A DNA stretch of 64,000 bases from Desmodesmus armatus (lineage: Eukaryota > Chlorophyta > Chlorophyceae > Sphaeropleales > Scenedesmaceae): the NCBI GenBank assembly GCA_007449985.2, contig VIIQ02000141.1:124001-188000 (forward strand). Direction: 5' to 3'. Below, in pieces: positions 1 through 12,000 of this stretch (position 1 is the first letter of the stretch; every line of letters begins with the position of its first letter). The position numbers and the translations under genes are program-made. The notes beneath the pieces were generated by a model. It saw only the letters and a list, made by a program, of their open reading frames with translations, was not told where the DNA came from and searched no databases.

Positions 1-74
1 GTGCCTCAAGGTTTTAAAAGTGCTGGTGCCAACAGCTGGTAGCGGACTGCCATGTGAATGTGCATGTGCTGCAG

Positions 75-2150
75 GACTATCCCTGATGATGCTGCACAGC
101 ACTGCAGTGATGGCAGCTGCTGGATCTCAGTCACCCAGGTCTTCCCCCGCCCCGCCAACAAGCTGTATGGAGCATTCAGCAGCAGGCAGCAACTCATCAA
201 GGCCATGCTGGCGTCCTGTCACCTGCCACGGTAAGAGAACAGCCAGGCTGTTGAAAAGCTTGTGTTGGTCAGTCAGCATCGGTCTTGGCTCGCTGTTCTG
301 CCTTGCGCATGGGTTGCCGGCATGGCAGTGGCTGTGATTGTGGATAGGTCTGCACATAATCAGCAGCAACAAGGCAGAAATTTCGGTGTTGAATTCCTCA
401 CGGCTGCCTTTGCTTCCGTAGGGTGTCTGATGGCGGCCTGTTCACCAGTTACAAGTCGGTCCACAAGCGCGTCTTTGACGGCGGCTTCAGCAACCTCTGC
501 CCTGTACCTCCAGTGCCACATGACATCAGCACCCTGCACCTGCAACCTGGTGAGGCCCACACACTGTCGAGCGCCACCGCACCCACCCACGCTACCCCCA
601 GCACAGCGAGCAGCACAACCCCAGCACAGCCCAATCCTGCAAATGGCACGAACACCAGCAGCAGCAGCGAGCCACACCCCACAGCTCCCGCTGCAGATCT
701 GCTGGTGCAGCGCATGGACAGCACCAAAGGCATCACCACAAGGCTGCTGCCGGTCAAGAACAAGCCGAAGCAAAGCAACGGCAGTGCTGCCAGCAGCGGC
801 CTGTCATTCAGAAGGGTTCACAGTGCACCTGACAACCACACCCACAGCTCTGTCCATCTGCAGCACTCCCACCGCACCAGCAGCAGTAGTCACACCCACC
901 ATGCGAGCAGCCACAGTGGCGTCAGCCTGCAGCCTGCCAGGCCGGGCCTGTGGGGCCGCAGCCGGCAGCAACAGCAGCAGCAAGCTGAGCAGCTGCTGGC
1001 AGCCAGCTGTGAGGTGGAGGGGCCTGGTGCTTACGTGGCAGCACAGGGGTGGTTTGCCATCCGGGTGTGTGTCCTGCCTGCCAAGCACATGCACCAGTTT
1101 CCTGCCATGTTCAGGGTGAGTGGATGTACGCAACCTTTCCAGGTGGCAATGTCGATGCAGGTGGCTTGCAGGACTGCTTGTTTGCTCATAGGGCCACCCT
1201 GATGGTGCTGTCTCACCTTTATAAGGCTTGCATGAATATGGTATGTTCAGCAGCTGTTAAAACAGCACCACAGCCCTGCAGCCAATGTCGATGAATGGGA
1301 AACAGTCCCATGCACCATTGCCAATTGTTTGGGCAGGGATTACTTGAAAGTGACACACCCACTTCATTCACCAGGTTCCCCGAGAAGCCCTACCCTGGGG
1401 CACTGCCTGGAAGGCTCACCCCGGGAAAGCCCTATGCCCTCCAGGGTACTGTGCTGACATGTTTGTGCTGGCTGTGCTGCTGGTGTGGTGCAGGCCCCTG
1501 CAGCTGATGAGCTGGCCATTGCACTCGACATGTTCCAGGTCAGACAGGGATAGGCCATACACGGTGTGCGTGTAGACCTTGTGCATGTGCTGTGGTCCGT
1601 GACTGCATCATGAGGAGTTGCTTGGGGCTAATTTGGATTGAAGCATCTGGAACAAGATCCGTATGGAAATCAGGGCTGCGCTAGATTTTTGGGAGGGCTC
1701 ACTGCTGTGCTTGTGCGCTCTCAATGTCAGCACCTGTGATGCTTTGTCATTCATGTTGGGCTTATGCATGCACAGTGGTTGGGAACTCACTCTCACTGCT
1801 CCTCTGTGCGTCACCCTGTGGTGCTGCAGGACTGGCCCCACAACCTGGATGCCACCACCAAACTGGCCCTGTACCCACAAGACGACGACTTCCTGTGGGA
1901 CCTGTTCAACAGGGGCCGCCAAGATGCTGAAGCCTGGGCTCGCCAGCAGGGCTTCCCAGCAGATGTCCTGCAGAGGCTGCAGGAGGGCGCAGCAGACGCA
2001 CCACAGCTCAAGGTGGAAAGAAGCAGCAGGGTTGGAAGCAGCAGTGCAGGGACACCAGCTGCGGATGCATCAGCACAGCAGGAGCAGCTTGCTACAGTGG
2101 CGGTAGCGGACCAGGGCTTGCGTGATGCTCAGCAGATCATTCAGGGGTAA
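75..2150 (+). CDS. Patatin-like phospholipase, 3' part (5' end outside window)
   Basis: Patatin-family lipid acyl hydrolases use a Ser-Asp dyad to release fatty acids from membrane or storage lipids. Exon model: 75-230, 422-1115, 1494-1538, 1830-2150; phases agree and about 405 codons are visible. Exon 1 carries the family region with VSVT-like ISVTQVFPRP and LIKAMLASCHLP. Exon 2 opens with KRVFDGGFSN, whose Asp in the DGG motif is the expected catalytic Asp; the GxSxG serine must lie upstream of the window. After this comes a low-complexity Ser/His/Thr/Gln-rich insert of about 180 residues. The last exon has DWPHNLDATTKLAL and a GRQDAEAWARQQGF segment typical of algal and plant patatin-like proteins. 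Stop TAA at 2148-2150. A possible extra exon at 1374-1466 was left out because its phase does not fit. Substrate cannot be told from sequence. Confidence 0.8.
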
Positions 2151-2349
2151 ACTGGGGCCCAGAGAATGGGACAACCCAAGCTTTAGGGCCCAGCAAGTGG
2201 GTCAGCCCCAGGTTTTACATGGCTGAGTAGGTCGTGCAGACAAGCATGCAACGTGGTGTCAGCATGGCTTCTACCAAGCAGTGCGGGTTGGCAGCACACT
2301 ATTTTGGCAGGATGCATGTGCTGTCCATGGTTATCAGCCACTGAGTGAT

Positions 2350-2354
2350 TGTAA
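2350..2354 (+). terminator. TGTAA poly(A) signal of the patatin-like gene
   Basis: TGTAA lies 200 bases after the stop codon. In Chlorophyceae this pentamer is the usual polyadenylation signal, 10-20 bases before cleavage. Assignment is by position and motif only. Confidence 0.5.
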
Positions 2355-2934
2355 GAGTGTTTGTTTTGCAGCGCATGGGAAGTTCTTCAGGCTGCAGCAG
2401 CCTGCAGTGTGTGACGGATCAAATCTGGAGTAGCAAATTTGTAAACAACTGCGCTGCAGGCGTACAAAGCCACAAGTTGTGGCCACCCATCAGCACAACC
2501 GAGGGAGCTCCGAGCCAGTCGGCAAGTAGGCCCTACAAAGTGGTGTGTTGTGCAGTGTGGTAAACTCTGCATGCCACCAGGCACCGCGACACAAACAGCC
2601 ACTGACAGTTTGCAACACAGAAGATGCCCGCAAGAACAACGAAGGGGCATCAATGACCAAGCAGCAACACGGCACTTGCTGTCAACACAGTCACCTCATG
2701 CCACTATGTACTATACTCTAGTAGAGTCAAGAACAACTACAATCGTCAAAATATCCTAAACTGCAATGCACCAGAAGTTGCCTTTGAAGCAGAGCATCAG
2801 CACGCAAAACATCCTTCCCAAGGCGGCGAATGCCGGCCAGCAACCCAGGCCCTCTATCACAACAAAAAGGCACCCATTGGCGCCACTGCAGTCTCATGCG
2901 CACTCATCACTGCAACTGTCCTGCGCTTCAGAAC
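2355..2934. other. Convergent intergenic region
   Basis: Space between the 3' ends of the patatin-like gene (+) and the beta-helix gene (-). Short open frames exist on both strands but show no domain, splice logic or composition like the neighbouring exons. No repeat or RNA gene seen. Confidence 0.5.
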
Positions 2935-2940
2935 TTACAT

Positions 2941-5900
2941 TCAGTGCACGGACTTTCCATCACCACTCCGCTCTTCCAGCCCCTGCCCTGTGGCACCCCT
3001 CTTGCTAGAAGTGACAAGGCAACAAGAGGTGGCATGCATGTGCGGAAAATGGAACGCGTCAGGGCTTGGCACGTTCACCGGGCACAAAAAGCGCGAGCAA
3101 CGTGCTGACAGGGCTGGAGCTGCTGTGAAGCAAGCAGCAGCCCTGCTTCCCATGCGCCTGATGCAGCAGCAGCATGCAGCCCAGTCAACCAAGCGAAGCA
3201 GCTTGAACAGAGTGCAGAGCACAAATGCCACGTTAATGAAAAGCAACAAGGCCCCCATGGTGACTGTGTACGGTGCAGGAGGCGTGATGTTTCTGTACGG
3301 CAGAAAAGACAGGGCGGCGAAGGTGGTGGCATACAGGACGCCAACACTCTGAATGCACACAGCGCCTGCTGCTGCACAGCTGTGTGGCTTCACCAACAGC
3401 AGCAGGACGCCAATGAGACCAAGTGCAGTTGCCATCACAAGCAGCTGGTAGAATGGCCCCAGTGCATAACCGAATGTCCCAATCATCACCAACTGCATTG
3501 TTTGTACCACCACAATTGCCTCGTACCAGCACACATCCTTGCGCCATGTGCGGTACAGGAAACCGTACTGACGCCTGAAGATGCCCCTCCCAAGTTGACC
3601 ATGCATCTTGCTAATTTGCAGGAAGGCAGCCAGCCCAACAGGCAAGACGAAGCACAGCAACAGCAGCAGAGGGATGCCCAATTTGAGGGAAAGGCTCCTG
3701 TGGTAGCCTCTAGGTGCGTAGCAGCGTTCGTTCATGTCCTGCGCCCAGAATGATCCCACTGCATGCGCAGCATACGGCCACGCAGCGGGCTCGTCAAGCG
3801 GGACGCAAGTGAAAAGTGAAAACACGGTGTGCATCCAGGTGGGCAAAAACAAGAACGCCATGCACACGAACAGGCTTACGAAGCGGTCGCGAACGCTAAC
3901 CATTGTGACAGCGCCCCCTCGGGCGCGACCACGACGCGAAATCCTCGACGCTCTACACGCCCACCACAGAAACTCAGCTATCATCAAGACAAAAAGAATC
4001 ACAAGAGGCACACAAAGCCCAAGCACAACCTTCTGGACTGGAACAGGGACAGCTGAGCTGCGACTCAAAATACAGTCAAGACCAAGGCTGTTACTTGATG
4101 CACTGCTCCAAAACCAAGCCAGTGCTTGCATTGGATTAGAAAGAGACACAGGCCACTGCACACCGTTCAGACTGAATATGATGAATAGGTACTGGGCATA
4201 TATCACCAGGGGCTTGCAAAGGTCAACAGGCCTGATTTGGTTTGGTGCAGAAGGGCCAGGATCTGCCAATGACAATGCAGATAGAACGCGTGTTGCCACA
4301 AGCATCACCAAGGCTGCCAGCACATACAGCCATATGGTCTGGGCTGCCTTTAGGCATTTGCGGCAGACAAAGGGGCGCACCACTCCAAATCCATTGGCGC
4401 ACATTGCACTAAGATGACCAGTGTATTCAGGGGCACAAGGGGCGGGGGTGCCTTGCAGAGCTATCTTTGTGCCTGCTTGCGCGGAAGCAATTTGGTCTGG
4501 TGTGACTCCTGGGCATGCATCTGCATTGAAGCACCTGCATCAGTAGGGCCGCAGCAGCACAGTTGCAACTAACTTGCCTTGTTGACAAACATCAACACGC
4601 AAAATGGCTACTACTGCACTGTGCCGCTGTACAGTACACAAAGGATGGGCCTGTCAGGCTGGCGTTGTGTACTGCACAACACGTGAGCGGCTCAAACGCG
4701 GTCAGACCTGCAACTGCAGCATCAGCCAGTGCACGTGCGGCTAAGTCATTCCTCCCCTCAATCGTGCATGTGCCCCTCACCTGTGCATTTGGATGGATGA
4801 CGGGGCACTCTTCCAGAAACCGGGCAGTGGAAGGACCAGGTACCCGCCCAGACACTCCGCATTGGGTACACACTGGTCACAGGTGCTGTTGCGGGGGTCC
4901 ATGGAGAACGAACCCCTGGTACAGGTCTGACAGGCGTCTCTAGAACTGACTGTCACATCCCCCAGGCTGCAGTTCACCACATGCACTGTCATGTTGATGG
5001 GAGGTACGGACGCGTAAGTGGGTATGCTGAAGTTCAGGATGTACGTGCCTGCAGCAAAGAAGGCGGATGGACGGTTGCAACTTGCACACGTCGCGCTGTG
5101 AAAGGCTGTGAAAGGCTCACACCCAGAGCCTAGCAGTATCACACAACGTTGCTGTTTCAGCTGCAGTTGTGACGTTCCAGCTGGAGTCTTTGTAAGGCCT
5201 GAGCGAACGGCCGGCAAACGGCCGGGCGCCCTAGCTGCAGTAGGAGCATACTGCTTGAGCACCCCTTGCGCTTACATGGTGGTTTGCGCAGCTTCACAGG
5301 CAGAAATGCGGTGCCGTCATTTCCAGTGGCTTGTTCCTTCAGGTTCACCCCACCCAATGAGGCCACAACCACCACGCCCTCTGAAGGCAGTCCCTGAGCT
5401 CCGGTCACTTGCAACAGCACGTCAACAACACCCTCCTCACTGTTGAGTCGACTCACAAAGTTCTCAACAGTGCTGTCATTCAGGCTGGTGATGGTGGTAG
5501 GCCACACAGCTATGTCCGCTTCTGTTTTAGCGCGGTTGCCAGATGCTGCTCCTTCCACTTGGCTGCGCACAAAGTTGCCGCTCTGCAGCACAACACCACC
5601 CCCATAACCACTTGCAGAGTTGCCAGAGACCTTGGTGCGTGACAAACTCAGCACAGACGTGTCGCCCACCCATATGCCCCCGCCTGCATGTGCTGAGTTG
5701 GCAGACACGGCACACTTTGTCAATTTGACACTGGCTCCCGCAGTGGTGTGCATTCCACCGCCTTGCTTTTTGGCAGCGTTGTTCAACAGCCAAGTGTCTG
5801 TTGCGTCCAGCTCCCCGCCATTGAATTCCAAGCCACCACCATTTTCCCCAGCTTTGTTGCGCACAAAACGGCAGCCTTGCAGGTGGACGGCTGAGTTGTC

Positions 5901-8435
5901 CCACGCAATCAGCCCACCTCCATCTGTCTCAGACACACAACCTTCAAAGCTGCAATCAGTCAGGTTGGCCACACATGTATCCCGCAGATACAACCCCCCA
6001 CCATAGTTGGGAGTCATGCAGCCCTGCACCTTGCAATGCGTCATGCGCAAGCGCGCGTCATCTTCAAGGCTGACTGCACCGCCGCGACTTTCTGCAGTGC
6101 AATTGACAAACTCCACACCCTCGAAGCTTCCAGATGCATTATAGGACAACCAAGCGCATCCTCCACGTGGGGCTGTGCAGTGTGCAATTCTCCCTCCAAA
6201 CCACTCCACGTTTGACTCGTGGACTGCATAAACTCCCCCTCCATTTCCTGGAGTGGCATGCAAGTCCTCAAAAACTGTGTTGATAACCCGCAGATGGCCG
6301 TTGGTGAACGTGGCAACACCACCACCCTTGTCGGCTGTGTAATTAGAGACATGACATGCATCCAAAACCAAATGGGCATTACTATTGATCAGAAACGCGC
6401 CGCCGAAGCACTTTGGCTGCTTTACCCTGCCGTGCACCTCACAACGCTTGAATGTGGTGTTAGACCTGCCTTCACCCTTGTACACACCCCCTTTCTCTAT
6501 GGCACTGTTCTGGTCAAAATACGAGGCCACCAACAGTGCTGTTGAGTGGTTGCCGGCACCTAAGAAGCCGCCTGCATTAGTTGCAAAGTTGCCCAGCATC
6601 TCCCCACCATACACGTGGAGCAAGGCATCATCCCACAAGTACGCCCCTCCACCATCATCACTTGCACTGTTGGCAACCATTGACACGTTTTGCAGAGTCG
6701 CAGCTGCATGCCCGTACATGTACAGTGCTCCACCGTATGTGGCCGTGTTGTTGTGCAGCGCACTGCCTGTGCCTTGCAAGGTGGTACCGCTCCCCATGCA
6801 GATGCCACCGCCCCATTCATCTGCCCTGTTGAGACGGAAGATGGAACCATGAAGCTTTGCACTGGCCTGAGACCACAAGCCCAAACCCCCAGCATGGCTG
6901 CCTGCCTTGTTGCCCCTGAACGTTGTGCTGGTGATGTTGACCGTGCTTGAATCAGTTGCATAAGCTCCTCCACCACTTGTGCGCGCTACATTGTTTGTGA
7001 TGTTGCAGCTGATGATTTCACCTGCAAGGCACAAGCAGTTGGTGCAGGAGAAACTGACTGCTTCGTAGGGTGAACCAGCCGTGTGGTTGGGCATCAGCAA
7101 TCATCATGATGTGAGTCTCGGAGACTGCTCATAACTCAGGAGGGTCCTGCAGCATGCTGCATAGGCAGACCGCGGCGCTCCAAAGGGAAACCTATGGCGC
7201 CTGACCCTTTCAAGAGGTTGCTTAGAGCAATGTCCAGCTTTATGTCACTCCTGTGCTGCCAGCAGAGCTGATGGCATATGCCATGGCATATGCATGTGTA
7301 GACACAGGGAGTGCATCCAGCCAATGCATGAACCATCCAAGGATGTGACATTCCGAAGTGGCGTAGAATTGCGTGGGAGCGCACAGAAATTCCACATGTG
7401 TGCTGATGTGCTAACCAAACGCTGTCGTCCTGTCACACACACCTTGAGATTGGCTATTCAGGTAGATGCTTCCCCCGAAATTGGCCTCGTTGTGATCCAG
7501 GATGCTGTGTTCAATGGCCACAAGTGCAGACCCATCAGCAAGGACTGCTCCACCATCCAAACCTACGGCAGGATTATAGCAAACACACCACAAGTGTGAT
7601 AGATTTAGACTGGAGCTGTCTGCTGGTGCTTTCAAGTATCTGCAGCAGTGGTGCCCTGGACAGCCAGAGCTACGGTCAAATCAGGCCGCCTGTTCGGAAC
7701 ACCTCACTGCACCCCAACAAGCCCACCTGTGTTGTTTTTGAAGGTGGTATTGGTGATGTCAAGCCATGCTGCACCCTGCAAGCCTATGGCACCTCCAGCA
7801 TTGCCAGCAGAGTTGCCTGAAAACATGCTAGACTCGACCATGCCCAAGCCACCCTCCATGAACATGGCAGCTGCTGCTCGAGGAGCATCCTCATTCTCTT
7901 CACCAAGCAAGACGTTGTTGCTGAAGGTAGAATGCTTGACGACAACTCCAGCGCCTGTTCCCACAACGCCCAAAGGTGTCCCTGTGTTGGCAACAAACCG
8001 CCCGCCCTCAATCACCGCAGTGCTGTTTCCTCCCACGCACACCACAGCTTGCAATGCTGACGCGTTCACATGTGTGACTGTGGGGTTGTGGAACACCAAG
8101 CTGCTATCTCCACATAGAGCCAGCAGACATTTGGAGTTCAGATTGCTACATTCAACCTCTGTTGACCATTTGACGCCCTTGAAAACCGCTTGGGTTGAGG
8201 ATAAGAGGGTGGGGTGTGCTGCAGCGGTGATTGCACCACCAGCACACACGATTTTTGCCACCTTGAGGCCACTTGCGGGACGGAAACCCTCCAGAAGAAG
8301 CTCGCAGGTAGTTGATGGCGCTCCTGCGGCTCTCCTTGGCAGTGTCACTGCACCTCCCACCACCAGCCACATGAGCAGGATCACGGCCAGCCACAGCTGA
8401 CAACAGGCACCCATGTTGGATCGACCAATGCGCAA
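2941..8435 (-). CDS. Secreted beta-helix (Pmp-like) protein with C-terminal multi-pass membrane domain
   Basis: Exons in transcript order: 8435-7727, 7562-7443, 7021-5276, 5048-4781, 4408-2941; all phases agree and give 1436 aa. Residues 1 to about 38 form a signal peptide (Leu/Val-rich core, then TLPRRAAGA). Residues about 60-800 hold many short units with the pattern xxGGG-x-Y/I followed by F/S-xx-N-x-A, the signature of right-handed parallel beta-helix or polymorphic-membrane-protein repeats, with numerous N-x-S/T sites. Residues about 860-948 are Cys-rich (CQTCTRG, CDQC, CLGGY), like ephrin-receptor-type cysteine modules. The last 490 residues hold about eight or nine hydrophobic helices (e.g. 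WLYVLAALVMLVA, GIPLLLLLCFVLP, YTVTMGALLLFINVAFVLC). This overall plan is known from large families of unstudied Chlamydomonas and Volvox surface proteins. A surface adhesin or mechanosensory receptor role is a guess. A TTACA (TGTAA on this strand) sits at 2935-2939, unusually close to the stop. Confidence 0.85.
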
Positions 8436-9031
8436 GCGACAAATTGAGATCAGACTATGTCTTAAGGCGTGCTAGTGTGGGCGGTTGGGGACGTCAATTG
8501 ATATAGCGTTTCGGACTGCTTCTTCCGAGACGGCCATCATAGCGTATCGTGCTACGATACGAGTTACACAAAATGCCAAGCTGTTGAAATGTGCATTAAA
8601 GGGTTTGGGAGTGTTCAAGGGGCCCTGGTTTCGCTGCAGTTGTACATCTGCACAACGACTACAGTATGAAATAACACTCTGGCAAACCCAATGGTGTGTT
8701 AATTGGTGAGTTTGAATGGTTACAAGCAACTGTAGTCTACACAATCTGCACCCTTGCCAAAGACTATCTGCCACCTCCCTTGCCAGGCTGGGCATCCTGC
8801 AGTCAACATGGGCAGAACCAGGTAATCCCTTGTGCCAAGCAGCAACACAACCCATCAACAAGGTTGGTTTGCAGACCTGGCCTTGAACAACCAAGCCAAC
8901 CCAGCCATCCAGATGAGGCAGCACACCCAGGGCTGTACACAGTCCCCGCAAATTGACACCAAGCACACAGCACAGTACTGCCACTGCCACCACTGCTTCA
9001 ACCAGTCTAGGCTACATACTACGTAGCAGTA
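8436..9031. other. Intergenic: 3' UTR of the large gene and promoter of the beta-helix gene
   Basis: Both flanking genes run leftwards. The right half should be the 3' UTR of the large gene and the left half the upstream region of the beta-helix gene. No coding signal, repeat or RNA gene is seen. Confidence 0.5.
8720..8724 (-). terminator. TGTAA poly(A) signal of the large gene
   Basis: TTACA on the plus strand (TGTAA on the minus strand), about 310 bases after the stop of the large minus-strand gene. I noticed no other TTACA between 9032 and 23340 when reading, which fits a single transcription unit there, though this was checked by eye. Confidence 0.5.
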
Positions 9032-12000
9032 CTACTCCTTGCCAGCAGCCACCTGCCTGACCACACTCACAGCCTGGGGCATCACACTGTGCAACCGACC
9101 CGCTGCAGCAGCAACAACCTGCAGCCCCAGCCTCTCAGGCAAGTGAGCAGACACAGCAGCCAGCAGCACCAGACACTGCTCCACAGACAGCCTTCTATCA
9201 CCAAACAGACCCTCAGCAGCAGTGGCTAGGAACAGAGCACCTGCCTGCTTTGCAGCCGACAGCACACCCTCACTCTTCCTCACACCCGCTGCTGCTGACA
9301 CCAGCACCTGCCCCACCACCTCTGGCCCAACCCAGCTGCTACTGCTGCTGGTGTCTACCGCTGCCGTCCTGGGGGTGCTGTACACACCTGCGTGCTGCAT
9401 GTACTGCCCTGCCAAGCTCTGGCACACAACTGCCACCAGCTGATTCACACAGCCTAGGTGGCGCCTGTCACCCAGCACACCCAACAGACCAGTGAGAGCC
9501 TCAGGCATGTGCCCAGACCATGACGCTGCTGCCTCCTGGCCATTACCCTCCCCTGCCCTAGTCAAGCTGCTTCTCACTGCCAGCACAGCCAACTGCAGCA
9601 GCTGCTGCTCCTGCTCTCCATCCACCACCAACACAGCCCCTGCTGCCAGCCTCCCGGCTGCTGTTGCCCCCTGCAGGTGAGCTGTGCTGTTGTGAGACAG
9701 CTGCAGCACCTGTATGAGGAACTGCACCGCCTGTGCACCATGCCCCCGGGTACAGGCCCCCTCTACAAGAGACCCAACCAGCCTGATAACACTGCTGGGA
9801 ACAGCACACAGCTTGGCACGAGCACTGAACCCTCCCGCATAGCCGCTGCTGCTGCTGCCGCTGCTGTAGAAGCTGCTTGTACCCTGGTACTTGGGCCCAC
9901 CGCTCCTGCTGCCAAAACCCTGCAGAGCCTCCCCTAAGCCCTGGTCACCCAGCAGGCCCTGAGCCCCAGCCAGGGCATCAAAACCCCAGCTGTCGAACTC
10001 CCCTGTCACACCAACGCCCCCCCAAGAGTCCCTACCACTGCCGTTGGCACTGCTGCTGCTGCTGCTGCTGCTGCTGTTGGCCCCGGCACCTGGCAGCTGT
10101 GTGGTGTAGCTGGCTGTGAGTGAGTCAAGAGCAACACTCAGCACAGCAGCTGTGTCGCTGCTGCTGAGAGGTACCTCAGCATTGTGCAGCAGCAGGCTCA
10201 GGAAAGACAGGGGAGGGTGGCTGTTGGCAGCACACACATGACCCAGCAGCTCTGAAAGCAGCTGCTGCTGCTGCCCACCCCTGCCACTGCTACAGCCAGC
10301 GCTCTGCAGGGCAGCAGCTACAGCCAGAGCCCTCAGCTGAGCCTCCCAGTTGCCCTGCTGCCTGTGTGCAAAGGCGGCCAGCAGCTTGACAGCTGTCGCA
10401 GCATCCACACCCACCAGCAGCTGTGTAGCGATCTGCTGCCAGGCTGCTGCCGCACCCTCTGGTGTGCTCACACCACTCACCACACCACCACTGGCGGTAC
10501 TGCCGCTGCTGCTGGAGGTGCTGCTAGTGCTGAGGATGCTGCCTGTGAGTACTGCCCACAGTGCATTCAGCAAACGCTCAGCCAGCTGCATTGCCACAGC
10601 ATGGGGGTGCACAGCCTCTGCAGCAGCAAGGGCAGCCAGCAGCTCCCTCTTCACCGGCCCACCACTGCTGCTGCTGCTGCTGCTGCTGCCAGCAAAGCTT
10701 GCTGCAGATGAGTCATCAGCCAGAAGCTGAGAGGCATGCATGACAGCAGCCAAGGGGCCGTCAGGGTTTACCAGTGTAGCTGCCAGGGCCATGTTGGTGA
10801 GGCTGGGGCCCCCGGGCCCAGCAGGCTGTGCAGGCGGGGGAACTTGGAGTGCAGCACTGCTGACAGCCCCAGGAGGGGCCACGTGAAACTGCTGGCGTCG
10901 GCTGGGAGCAGCAGGAGAGGGACAACCTGACAGTACAGGCAGCAGAGAGGGAAAGGAGGGCAGGGGAGAAGCTTCTGTTGAATGTGTCACCATATGGGGC
11001 AATGTGGGGCGTGTTGAGGTGTGTGTGTGTGGGGGGGGGGGGGGGGGAGCTCAGCGGCACACTGCTGATGCCCAAATTCTGCCCTTCATTGAGGGGGCGA
11101 GCGAACTGTAGGTGACAGCACAGGACACAGGAGCTCACTTAGCTTGCTTGGCAGGTTGGCGTCATGAAGTACGTACACTGCTGTTGAACCCCTGCATACC
11201 GACGGTTGAATTGGCAGTTTCATGCCGCAAGTGCTGGAGACTGCTGATCCTTGGGTGTGATATTCACCTAAATCAGGCCCAAAAACACAGCTACGTTGTC
11301 TGAACACACGGGGTCCTACCACACCCTGCATCCACCGCAGGCGCCTTCCTTTTCCCACAAAAAGCCCCCTCATTTGAACTGTGCCCTCCTGCCTCACCTC
11401 CTCCACCTTGTGCGGCATTTCCTCCCCAATCCTGCTCCCTCCCCCACTGCCCGCTCCTCTCAAACCCAACCTACCCCCCCCCCCTCACCCCCCCCCCCCT
11501 CCCGCGCCCCCACCAGCACCCCCCCCCCTCACCTCCATGAGAGCCTCATCCAATGGCAGCTGTGTTGCATGTCCCTTGATCTTCCTCACCACCTCATCAG
11601 GATCCACTGCAAGGCTGCCCAGGGCAGACAAACCACCACCCCTGCCTGCAGCCATTGCCGCAGCAGCCGCAGCTACTGCACCATACCCCAGAGCACCAGC
11701 CGCACCCACAGCACTAGATCCGGTGCTGTCCAAACCAGCAGCAGTACCAGCAGCATCTCCGGTGACAGCTGGCTCTGTGAAGGTAACTGCCTTGGTTCGG
11801 CCTCCCATAGCTGCATGGCGCCTGCTGACGGTGCTGCTGACGGTGTCAGCTGTTGTAGGGGTGCGGGGGCTTGCTGGGGAGCTGTCAGTGGAGCTGTCAG
11901 GCCCACTGGGGCTGCTGCTTGTGCTGGGCTTGACTGGTGGTGTGTAGTCAGGGGTGCTGTCTGTAGCGTTAGTGGTGCTGGGGGTGGGGGTTGTGTTGGT

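Noticed and set aside
1374..1466. Possible patatin exon reading FPEKPYPGALPGRL
   Set aside because: Neither acceptor nor donor phase fits its neighbours, whereas exons 422-1115, 1494-1538 and 1830-2150 join in phase without it.
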